Part shown: positions 1 through 5,323 of the stretch, piece after piece
How the letters are laid out: every line of letters starts with the position of its first letter
Numbering within the stretch: position 1 is the stretch's first letter
Notes under the pieces: model-generated
What the model was told of the DNA's origin: nothing
What the model saw: the letters and a program-made list of their open reading frames with translations, nothing else
Databases searched by the model: none
Translations under genes and position numbers: made by a program
Origin: Balneolaceae bacterium
GTDB lineage: Bacteria; Bacteroidota; Rhodothermia; Balneolales; Balneolaceae
Assembly (NCBI GenBank): GCA_007117235.1
Contig: SKGY01000217.1
Span: 1-5,323, forward strand
Direction: 5' to 3'
Length of the DNA stretch: 5,323 bases

Positions 1-46
1 GGTGTGTATCCGACATAAGGCGAAATTCAACATCAATCATCCACTC

Positions 47-142
47 CAACCACCCCTGCCTATGCCGACGCGGCTTCGAGCAGGCAGGCCCGGCCCCTTC
101 CGTCGAGTGCCGGACAGGCTCTTCGTAAGGAGGGGAGAATTG
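47..142. repeat. G+C-rich imperfect palindromic intergenic block
   Basis: This block is much richer in G+C than the A+T-rich sequence that follows it. It has nested inverted repeats: CCTGCCT at 55-61 pairs with AGGCAGG at 82-88, and inside that GCCG (64-67) pairs with CGGC (71-74). An outer imperfect pairing joins CAA...CCCCT (47-57) with AGGGG...TTG (131-142). The shape resembles dispersed palindromic intergenic repeats (REP- or MITE-like) that I associate with Bacteroidota and Balneolota genomes, but only one copy lies here, so its being repetitive is an inference. It could also form the end of the transcript of a gene to the left. No gene is supported in 1-217. Confidence 0.4.
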
Positions 143-178
143 TTACCAATTAAATTTCTCGGTATTTGATAAGAGCAT

Positions 179-207
179 TTCACTTTTTCTTTTCATGCTA
201 ATAGAAT
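179..207 (+). promoter_or_regulatory. candidate promoter for the DUF3311-transporter pair
   Basis: TTCACT (179-184) and TAGAAT (202-207) are separated by 17 bases and resemble a -35/-10 pair, with 4 and 5 of 6 consensus matches as I read them. The -10-like box ends only 10 bases before the ATG at 218, so the transcript would have an extremely short leader. This fits the lack of a clear Shine-Dalgarno sequence before that ATG. The region is A+T-rich, so a chance match is quite possible. I did not find a good Bacteroides-type TAnnTTTG box. Confidence 0.22.
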
Positions 208-217
208 AGATTCAGGC

Positions 218-472
218 ATGTCAAAAAAATCCCACAACAAAACGGAGTCGGCATTTGCATTTACCCTTAGCCGTGTCAGAGTTCTGTTCATAATAATTAT
301 GGGCCTAACTTCAATAGCCATCATGTGGCCGGGCTATGCCCTGTTTGCCTCAGCTACTCCACTGATTTTTGGTTTCCCTCTATCATTTGCATGGATTATA
401 CTGTGGGTCATTATCAGTTTTGCAGCTATTTTCGGTCTCTATCTTTCTGAATCAAATCAAGACAGTGATTGA
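218..472 (+). CDS. DUF3311-type small membrane protein, partner of sodium:solute symporter
   Basis: This 84-residue protein has a short polar, basic N-terminus (MSKKSHNK), a hydrophobic segment at about 22-45 and a second at about 55-77, then an acidic tail. Between the helices lies P-L-I-F-G-F-P-L (48-55), followed by W59 and W63. This matches the conserved core of DUF3311 proteins, in which a G-x-P-x-x-x-x-W pattern precedes the last helix. Members of that family are typically encoded directly before a sodium:solute symporter gene, as here, where the stop codon shares a base with the next start (TGATG, 470-474). The likely role is a small accessory subunit or assembly factor for that transporter in the inner membrane; its molecular function is not known to me. 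The ATG at 218 has only a weak AGG (214-216) in front of it. It is the only good start, since it gives the usual length. Confidence 0.82.
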   Translation: MSKKSHNKTESAFAFTLSRVRVLFIIIMGLTSIAIMWPGYALFASATPLIFGFPLSFAWIILWVIISFAAIFGLYLSESNQDSD

Positions 473-1950
473 TGGAGACAGGAACAGTTATCTTACTTAT
501 TGTAGGTCTCTACTTGTTGATCTCGCTTTTGACCGGCATCATACCGTCGCTAAACATTTCGAAAAGTGTATCGGGATACGTAGCCGGCGATCGCAGTATG
601 AATGCGTTCATTCTATACTTTGTGCTGGGCGCATCCATCTTTTCATCATTTGCCTTTCTCGGCGGACCCGGATGGGCATATTCCCGTGGTGCGGCAGCAT
701 TCTATATCATTGCATATGGAGTGATTGGTATTGTGCCACTCTACTTTTTCGGCCCCAGGGCCTGGCGTCTGGGGAAACGCTACGGATATGTTACTCAGGC
801 CGAACTCCTTGCTGATCGATTCGACAGTAAATTTCTGTCCGTGATGATGGGAGCGTTAAGTGTTGTTGTCTTCATCCCGTATCTGACGCTACAAATGGTT
901 GGTGCAGGGTATGTGCTGAATGTGATAAGTGAAGGTTTGATCCCATTTTGGGCAGGCGCCGGCGTTACCTACATCATTGTGCTCATTTATGTCTATTTCA
1001 GTGGTGTGATGGGTGTAGGCTGGTCGAATGCCTTTCAGGGAATGTTTATGATGATTATGGCCTGGGTATTGGGAATCTATCTGCCAAATACGCTTTATGG
1101 TGGAATTGGAGAGATGTTCACCGCAATAATCGACTACGGAAATGAAGCTATGCTGGCAGCCCCGGGACTCACAGCAAATGGTGATGAATGGAATTGGTGG
1201 GGTTATAGCTCCGCGGTGCTTGTATCAGCTGTTGGGTTTTCTGTATGGCCCCACTTTTTTATGAGGAGTTACGCTGCTAAAAATGTCAAAACACTACGCT
1301 TGAGTGTTGTGCTCTATCCAACATTCATGATTTTTCTGGTTCCAATTTTACTAATTGGATTTTCAGCCATTGTCATGTTTCCCGGTGTGGAACCGGCTGA
1401 CAGCATTCTACCCTACATCTTAATGCAGTTAGATCTGCCGGCAATAGTTATCGGACTTTTCTGTGCAGGCGCCTTGGCAGCATCCATGTCATCAGGTGAT
1501 GCCATACTACACTCAGCCGCTTCGGTTGGCGTTCGGGATGGAATTTCACCACTTCTGAAAAACCCGCTTTCAGATAAAAATGAACGCTTTTTAATTCAGA
1601 TTTCGGTCTTGATTATAGGACTAATTGCCTATCTGTTTGCGGTGGTGATCGATGTATCCATCGTAGCATTACTGCTTGGATCATACGGTGGTGTAGCTCA
1701 AATATTTCCAATTATTTTCGCCATGTTCTACTGGAAGAGAGCTACTAAGGCAGGTGCACTATTGGGACTTTTCGGGGGGATCACGGTAAATATTTTCTTT
1801 CTGATGTTCCCGGAATTGAAACCATTCCCAATGCACGAAGGTATGTATGGACTTGCTGCAAACATTACTCTATTGATTTCCGCCAGTCTTCTTACCCAGC
1901 CTGATGATCCTGAACGAGTGAAGAAATTTACCGACTCCGGTTCCAGATAG
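472..1950 (+). CDS. sodium:solute symporter (SSS) family transporter
   Basis: This 492-residue polytopic inner-membrane protein has about 12-13 hydrophobic segments, starting at about residues 5-24. Family marks include GYVAGDRSMN (35-44) before helix 2 and the broken-helix stretch GASIFSSFAFLGGPGWAYSRG (53-73). They continue with TQAELLADRF (108-117), the T-x-x-E-x-x-x-x-RF pattern of SSS proteins, and AGALAASMSSGDAILHSAAS (332-351), the helix carrying the paired Ser of the second sodium site. It should use the sodium gradient to import a small solute. Members paired with DUF3311 include monocarboxylate permeases of the MctP kind, so lactate, pyruvate or similar acids are plausible, but the substrate is not shown. 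The ATG at 472 overlaps the upstream stop and suggests translational coupling; a TTG at 469 is in frame but less likely. The gene is intact and of normal length. Confidence 0.9.
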   Translation: METGTVILLIVGLYLLISLLTGIIPSLNISKSVSGYVAGDRSMNAFILYFVLGASIFSSFAFLGGPGWAYSRGAAAFYIIAYGVIGIVPLYFFGPRAWRLGKRYGYVTQAELLADRFDSKFLSVMMGALSVVVFIPYLTLQMVGAGYVLNVISEGLIPFWAGAGVTYIIVLIYVYFSGVMGVGWSNAFQGMFMMIMAWVLGIYLPNTLYGGIGEMFTAIIDYGNEAMLAAPGLTANGDEWNWWGYSSAVLVSAVGFSVWPHFFMRSYAAKNVKTLRLSVVLYPTFMIFLVPILLIGFSAIVMFPGVEPADSILPYILMQLDLPAIVIGLFCAGALAASMSSGDAILHSAASVGVRDGISPLLKNPLSDKNERFLIQISVLIIGLIAYLFAVVIDVSIVALLLGSYGGVAQIFPIIFAMFYWKRATKAGALLGLFGGITVNIFFLMFPELKPFPMHEGMYGLAANITLLISASLLTQPDDPERVKKFTDSGSR

Positions 1951-1975
1951 ATTTAAACTATTTACAGTCATCATG

Positions 1976-2045
1976 TCCGCCGGTTGGCGGATCAGGATCC
2001 CCCAACTATGCAAAGACTGGAGATTCTGACCTCCGTCAGAATGAC
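1976..2045. repeat. two-hairpin intergenic repeat-like element
   Basis: This lies in the 139-base spacer between two converging genes. It holds a perfect 6-bp stem, TCCGCC (1976-1981) with GGCGGA (1986-1991) around a GGTT loop. A perfect 8-bp stem follows, ATTCTGAC (2023-2030) with GTCAGAAT (2035-2042) around a CTCC loop. The words between them (AACTATGCAAAGACTGGAGA, 2004-2023) and GTCATTCTGA on the minus strand resemble a dispersed palindromic repeat that I recall from Bacteroidota/Balneolota genomes; this is memory, not a search. Neither hairpin has a T-run placed for a classic terminator, though both could still protect or end the converging transcripts. Confidence 0.45.
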
Positions 2046-2068
2046 AAAAAATAACAATTCACGTTATT
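2046..2068 (-). terminator. weak candidate terminator after the receptor gene
   Basis: Read on the minus strand, AATAAC (2068-2063) pairs with GTTATT (2055-2050) across a 7-base loop, and a run of six T (2051-2046) overlaps and follows the stem. It begins 22 bases after the receptor stop codon. The stem is only 6 bp and almost all A-T pairs, so termination would be weak by itself. The stronger 8-bp hairpin at 2023-2042 lies just beyond it. Confidence 0.3.
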
Positions 2069-2089
2069 GAGTAAGTCTACGATATTAAT

Positions 2090-4474
2090 TTACCCACCTA
2101 TACTGCTAAATCTCCAGATAAAGTTAAGGCGGAATGATCTAGTTCTCCATCTTGACTCATCTTCGCTATAGAAGTTTGGCTCTTCTATGATAGTATTTCT
2201 ACCACGGGTATTTAGCAGATCGCGCCCACTTAAAGATAGTGTAGCGTCACCATCCCAAAGATCAACAGAGATACCGGAATTGAGCCCATAAGATGAGGAT
2301 CTGGTTCCTTGCGTTGTATTTCTTGGCCCGCTGTAAAAATAGGTCGATTGAAAATTCACTCCATCAATAAACTCCCATTGAATCCTTAGCCTTCCAAAAA
2401 AAGCGGATGTGGTTCGTTCAAAAATTTGATTGTTAAACGTGCCCTCGGTATCCGAAAAATAGTAATTGGCGCTACCCCTCAATCTTAGTGAATTAAAGAG
2501 ACGCTGGCTCACCGCTAACTCAGTTCCCCAATTTGATTGCGTTGAAAGATTGATGGGAAAACGTCTTGTTATTCCATCACTATCCAGTTCAGTGATTCTT
2601 TCCACCACTCCGGTCCGGTATCTGTGATACACACTGGTCGATACTGAGCCTGAATTCCAGAGGCGCAAGTAGCTTAGTTCATACGAGTCAGAAAAGACCG
2701 GATTAAGATTTGGGTTGCCGGTAAATATATTTCTTGAATCTCTGAAGTTTGAAAATGGAAGAATGTTTCTGAATCGCGGTCTTGATAAACGTCTGCTGTA
2801 ACTTACTTGAACAGAATTCTGATCATTAAACTCATAGTTCATAAATACACTCGGAAACAGATTCAGATAGTTTTGTTCTGATCCCTCACCACTTTCAATC
2901 AGCTCTGTTTCTATAACTGTCTGTTCCAGCCGCAGACCACCCTGAACCGAAAACTTTCCAAATTGAGATGACAGGATTCCGTAAGCCGCATTTATATTTT
3001 GAGTGTACCTAAAATCGTCATTGAAGTTTTCGAAAGGCACCCAAATACCATTCTGAAGTTCTTCTACCGTGTAGTCATTGTTGACCCACCGATTGGTTGA
3101 TCTAAATCCGGCCTCAAACTCTGCCGAGTCACCAAGATCTCTTCTATAATCGGCTTGAATTAAAAAATCTGTTGTCTCCTCGTAATTATCTGTTCTCTGC
3201 CTTACGATATCCTCACCTGTAATTTGATTAAACTCTCTCAGATTTGATGCTTCTGTTTCAGGTTGATAATCAAATTTTATATCAGCTCTTAGTTGCTGAT
3301 TTGACTCACCACCTATATCAAACTCATAGGCTAAATCGAATTCAAAGTTAGTGCGATCTTCATCCTCAATATCTTCACGAAAAACTTCGCGCTCCAGATT
3401 TCCAAGAATGTCCATGTCCCGGTAAAATGTATCAGACCGGTTATCCCGATCTCTGATTCTAAAAAATGCGGATGGAGTCAATGTCTGACGATCACTAATA
3501 AAAAATTCTGCACCTAATCTAATATCACCTCGAAGTTCAGCTCTTGATCTCTCCTGACTCTGGCTATATTGATAAGATGTATCTGCTGATTGAAAACGCT
3601 GAAATCGATTTCTTTCTGACGGGCGATCTCGATAACGTAAACCCAGATTTGCAAACCAATTAGCATTGTTCGTCATTGAATTTAGATTCGTCGAAATTCT
3701 GTGATCATCCGGAATCCCTGTTCGAGCCGATACTGATCCGTTAAGCCCCGTTAACCTGTTTCTCTTCAAAACTATATTGATTACGCCTGCATCACCTTGA
3801 GCATCATACCGTGCTGACGGGTTAGTGATTACTTCTACCCTCTCAATATTACTTGATGGAATTGAAGCAAGTGCGTCAGTGCCGCCACTGAGAAGTGCAG
3901 ATGGGCGGCCGTTGATTAATACTCTCACATTATCACTCCCCCTCAGGCTAACATTTCCATCAAAATCTGTTTCGAGCGATGGTATATTTTCCAGTAGGTC
4001 CAATGCTGATCCGCCAATAGCTTCCATTTCGGCATCGGCTCTGTAAATTCGTCTATCGAGGCGCATTTCAACTGCCGCTGCCTGAGACTCCACAACCACC
4101 TCATCAAGCTGCTGAGTAGATTGATTTAATCTGATTTCACCTATATCTAATGCTTCTCCATCTACCAATCCAATTCGCTCCTCATGATTTGAGTAAGAGA
4201 CATAAGTAATTCTTAAAATATAATTTCCCGGATTCAGATCGAGCTGAAACTCCCCATCCATTGATGTATTCGTTCCGGTAACCAATTCCTCATTCTGAAG
4301 CAGAATAGAAACCGTTGCACCGGGTATAGGTTGGCCGGATTGGTCCACCACTGTTCCTTCAACAGACGCTTCATCAAATTGAGTATCCTGAGCTGTCGTT
4401 GTCACAGCCGGATTAAATAACAGTGTTAAAAATAACGTGGATAATGTAAATAGGTAATTGTAGTAGTTTTCCAT
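2090..4474 (-). CDS. TonB-dependent outer-membrane receptor, OMP_b-brl_3 type
   Basis: This complete 794-residue receptor should take up a bound substrate through the outer membrane using energy from TonB-ExbB-ExbD. A signal peptide (1-28) is probably cut before Gln29 (TTTA|QD). A carboxypeptidase-regulatory-like fold follows (about 38-118, with G-Q-P-I-P-G-A-T-V at 47-55), then LDEVVVES (123-130). The plug (about 135-238) includes VSLRGSDNVRVLINGRPS (175-192) and IERVEVITNPSARYDAQG (210-227). The rest is the beta-barrel. SRRLSRPRF (560-568) and FTGNPNLNPVFSDSYELSY (584-602) are typical of the OMP_b-brl_3 family. No SusD partner is nearby and the plug lacks SusC hallmarks, so a glycan role is not supported; the substrate is unknown. 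The signal n-region has no Lys or Arg (MENYYNY), which is unusual, but no ATG, GTG or TTG lies in frame upstream before a stop. The start has no Shine-Dalgarno sequence and sits in a hairpin loop. Confidence 0.92.
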   Translation of the reverse strand: MENYYNYLFTLSTLFLTLLFNPAVTTTAQDTQFDEASVEGTVVDQSGQPIPGATVSILLQNEELVTGTNTSMDGEFQLDLNPGNYILRITYVSYSNHEERIGLVDGEALDIGEIRLNQSTQQLDEVVVESQAAAVEMRLDRRIYRADAEMEAIGGSALDLLENIPSLETDFDGNVSLRGSDNVRVLINGRPSALLSGGTDALASIPSSNIERVEVITNPSARYDAQGDAGVINIVLKRNRLTGLNGSVSARTGIPDDHRISTNLNSMTNNANWFANLGLRYRDRPSERNRFQRFQSADTSYQYSQSQERSRAELRGDIRLGAEFFISDRQTLTPSAFFRIRDRDNRSDTFYRDMDILGNLEREVFREDIEDEDRTNFEFDLAYEFDIGGESNQQLRADIKFDYQPETEASNLREFNQITGEDIVRQRTDNYEETTDFLIQADYRRDLGDSAEFEAGFRSTNRWVNNDYTVEELQNGIWVPFENFNDDFRYTQNINAAYGILSSQFGKFSVQGGLRLEQTVIETELIESGEGSEQNYLNLFPSVFMNYEFNDQNSVQVSYSRRLSRPRFRNILPFSNFRDSRNIFTGNPNLNPVFSDSYELSYLRLWNSGSVSTSVYHRYRTGVVERITELDSDGITRRFPINLSTQSNWGTELAVSQRLFNSLRLRGSANYYFSDTEGTFNNQIFERTTSAFFGRLRIQWEFIDGVNFQSTYFYSGPRNTTQGTRSSSYGLNSGISVDLWDGDATLSLSGRDLLNTRGRNTIIEEPNFYSEDESRWRTRSFRLNFIWRFSSIGG

Positions 4475-4490
4475 AGTTCTACTACTACAA
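4458..4490 (-). promoter_or_regulatory. perfect inverted repeat enclosing the receptor start codon
   Basis: On the minus strand, TTGTAGTAG (4490-4482) and CTACTACAA (4466-4458) are exact reverse complements. They are separated by a 15-base loop that contains the ATG (4474-4472). In mRNA this would give a 9-bp stem with the start codon in the loop; the downstream arm is codons 3-6 (Asn-Tyr-Tyr-Asn). It could present or mask the start codon, or affect mRNA life. The structure is seen directly; any regulatory effect is inference. Confidence 0.45.
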
Positions 4491-4498
4491 AAATTTGG

Positions 4499-4575
4499 TC
4501 CGGATATTTCCGAATGTTTCTCGGTTTCCGGAATCTTAACATGGTTTTACATTAAACTAAATTTTAGATGGTTTT
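4499..4575 (-). promoter_or_regulatory. candidate operator/promoter region of the receptor gene
   Basis: Short symmetrical words cluster here. TCCGGA occurs at 4499-4504 and again within TTCCGGAA (4526-4533), with a related TTCCGAA at 4508-4514 between them. ATGGTTTT is directly repeated at 4541-4548 and 4568-4575, 27 bases apart, and CTAAATTTTAG (4557-4567) is a palindrome lying between those copies. This is where the receptor promoter should be, but I could not pick convincing -35 and -10 boxes. The repeats could be regulator binding sites or chance in A+T-rich DNA. Confidence 0.25.
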
Positions 4576-4616
4576 GTGATTGAAGTTGCTTTGGAGTGCT
4601 CTCTGAAAGTCGGGCA

Positions 4617-4691
4617 TCCCCCTCGGTCCGCAAAAAAGCGTACCTCCTCCCCCTTCAAACCACACATGGCGCCAACCCTTCGGTAGGGGGA
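4617..4691. repeat. palindromic C-rich/G-rich intergenic block
   Basis: TCCCCCT occurs at 4617-4623 and again at 4648-4654, and either copy can pair with AGGGGGA at 4685-4691. Inside are smaller hairpins: GGTCCGC (4625-4631) with GCGTACC (4638-4644), 6 of 7 pairs around an A6 loop, and CCCT (4676-4679) with AGGG (4685-4688). The composition differs from the flanking A+T-rich DNA. It looks like a dispersed palindromic repeat, possibly of the same broad class as the blocks near 47-142 and 1976-2045 but with a different sequence. It lies between the DUF2256 gene and the receptor gene and may separate their transcripts. Confidence 0.42.
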
Positions 4692-4721
4692 CTTGTAGAG
4701 TACTGAAGAAGGTTGCTGAGT

Positions 4722-4862
4722 TTAAGAAGAGCTGTTTTTATTCCGCCTGCATCTTTCGCTGCAATACTTAACATTCTCCCAGTCTCTCCCCCATTTTTTT
4801 CTCCAGGTGAACGGCCTGTTACAAACAGGGCAAATTTTTTCGGGAAGATTCTTTTTGGACAT
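4722..4862 (-). CDS. DUF2256-type four-cysteine small protein
   Basis: This 46-residue protein starts [20 protein letters not shown] and continues through [20 protein letters not shown] (21-40). Four cysteines at 11, 14, 34 and 38 form a CxxC-x19-CxxxC pattern, consistent with a small zinc-binding fold. The proline before the first cysteine pair, the PFTWRKKW core and the YCSERCRR end match my knowledge of DUF2256 proteins, which are usually about 40-60 residues. Their biochemical function is unknown to me; in other genomes I recall them near photolyase/cryptochrome genes, but none is visible here. The start is 23 bases after the stop of the TonB_C lipoprotein gene on the same strand, so the two are probably co-transcribed. 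No clear Shine-Dalgarno sequence precedes the ATG. It is too short for many gene callers, but the motif conservation over its whole length makes a real gene very likely. Confidence 0.88.
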   Translation of the reverse strand: MSKKNLPEKICPVCNRPFTWRKKWGRDWENVKYCSERCRRNKNSSS

Positions 4863-4885
4863 CGCTTAAGGCGTGCTGTATTTGT

Positions 4886-5323
4886 CTAACTGTCCTCTTC
4901 AGCATTACCATCTCGAAACGTAGTAGTTATGTAATATCTTTGAGCAACAGGTTTTCCATCTAACATGGCAGGCTTCCACTGTTGTAGGGCCGCGATAATA
5001 TCTTTATACATTTCCGTAATAGCCTCATGCGGACTCATCAGTGCTTCAACTTGTCCGGTATTACCATTCTCATCAACAATGTATGAGAGAATGACTCGTC
5101 CGGCATAGCCGTCTCTTCGTGCCTGCTCCGGAATTCTGATACTTAGTTGAATTGTCCTGTTCAATGCCGCATTGCCACCCGGATACATCGCCCACTGATC
5201 AGGCCGTGGAAATTCTTTAGTGATGTAATCTTCAAGTATCGGTATCTCTTCGTACTCAAGTTGAGGCTGAGTGGTGACTCGCTGGGTATCCGTTGTAGCA
5301 CAAGAAGCGAATATTATTACGAA
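4886..5323 (-). CDS. TonB C-terminal domain lipoprotein, 5' end outside window
   Basis: The reading frame is open to the right edge, so only the last 145 residues are visible. The first ones, FVIIFASC, look like the end of a signal peptide with a lipobox (cysteine codon at 5300-5302). A linker of about 38 residues rich in Thr, Gln and Glu follows, then a TonB C-terminal domain: YPGG (47-50), IPEQARRDGYAGRVILSYIV (64-83), DENGN (84-88), QQWKPAMLDGKPV (114-126) and a final strand YYITTTF (130-136). This is the pattern of Bacteroidota TonB_C domains, which bind TonB boxes of receptors at the inner face of the outer membrane. Canonical TonB has an N-terminal membrane helix and a long proline-rich linker; here a lipid anchor and short linker suggest a periplasmic-facing lipoprotein whose role in energy transfer is uncertain. 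The internal ATG at 5188 would remove the lipobox and is not the start. Confidence 0.85.
   Translation of the reverse strand, partial: FVIIFASCATTDTQRVTTQPQLEYEEIPILEDYITKEFPRPDQWAMYPGGNAALNRTIQLSIRIPEQARRDGYAGRVILSYIVDENGNTGQVEALMSPHEAITEMYKDIIAALQQWKPAMLDGKPVAQRYYITTTFRDGNAEEDS

Noticed and set aside
47..142. CRISPR array or phage attachment site
   Set aside because: There is no regular direct-repeat and spacer pattern, no tRNA and no integrase nearby; the structure is an imperfect inverted repeat.
2..169. Open frame on the + strand through the left edge, possibly the end of an upstream gene
   Set aside because: It runs through the G+C-rich palindromic block and gives a low-complexity Pro/Arg-rich product with no recognisable motif; other frames in the same stretch are also open. 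Nothing favours it as coding.
469..471. TTG as start codon of the transporter
   Set aside because: The ATG at 472 overlaps the upstream stop in the common TGATG arrangement and is the stronger start. Only one residue is at stake.
369..815. Open reading frame on the + strand overlapping the DUF3311 and transporter genes
   Set aside because: It lies in another frame over two well-supported genes and its product shows no family motif; it is a shadow frame. The same holds for 948-1145 on the + strand and for 3825-4046, which is antisense to the receptor plug.
2090..4474. SusC-type receptor of a glycan utilisation locus
   Set aside because: There is no SusD-like gene or glycan-degrading enzyme in the window, and the barrel motifs fit the OMP_b-brl_3 type better.
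4815..4840. Hairpin CCTGTT/AACAGG followed by a T-run, resembling a + strand terminator
   Set aside because: It lies inside the DUF2256 coding sequence: the hairpin covers the Cys14-Asn15-Arg16 region and the T-run reflects Glu-Lys codons on the minus strand. No + strand gene ends here.
4886..5188. A 100-residue protein starting at the ATG at 5188
   Set aside because: The frame stays open to the window edge and upstream codons encode a linker and lipobox, so this Met is internal.

Overview
The window looks like chromosome from a Gram-negative member of the Bacteroidota/Balneolota/Rhodothermota group. The evidence is an outer-membrane receptor of the CarboxypepD_reg + plug + beta-barrel type, a TonB C-terminal-domain protein with a lipobox, start codons without a clear Shine-Dalgarno sequence, and A+T-rich genes separated by G+C-rich palindromic intergenic blocks. 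The exact lineage is an inference; no rRNA or other marker gene is present.

Left part (1-1950, + strand): a G+C-rich palindromic block (about 47-142) and an A+T-rich leader precede a two-gene unit. A small two-helix membrane protein of the DUF3311 type (218-472) overlaps by one base (TGATG) with a sodium:solute symporter family transporter (472-1950). The pair is probably co-translated and works as one uptake system in the inner membrane. Small organic anions such as monocarboxylates are possible substrates, but the substrate cannot be read from the sequence.

Middle (1951-4474): a 139-base convergent spacer holds two perfect hairpins that look like part of a dispersed repeat, and a weak candidate terminator for the minus-strand gene. 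Then comes a full-length, 794-residue TonB-dependent outer-membrane receptor on the minus strand, with no SusD-like partner in the window. Its start codon lies in the loop of a perfect 9-bp inverted repeat. Further upstream are paired TCCGGA palindromes and a direct repeat that could be operator sites.

Right part (4475-5323, - strand): after another palindromic intergenic block come two minus-strand genes 23 bases apart. One is a very small gene (4722-4862, 46 aa) for a DUF2256-type four-cysteine protein. Upstream of it is the 3' part of a gene for a lipoprotein with a TonB C-terminal domain, which runs off the right edge (true start outside the window). The receptor and the TonB_C lipoprotein both point to TonB-linked envelope transport, but the repeat block and 411 bases between them argue against one tight operon.

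No tRNA, rRNA, CRISPR array, insertion sequence or phage gene was seen. I found no convincing wholly new system. The most interesting items are the start-codon hairpin of the receptor, the easily missed DUF2256 gene, the lipid-anchored TonB_C protein, and the family of intergenic palindromes.
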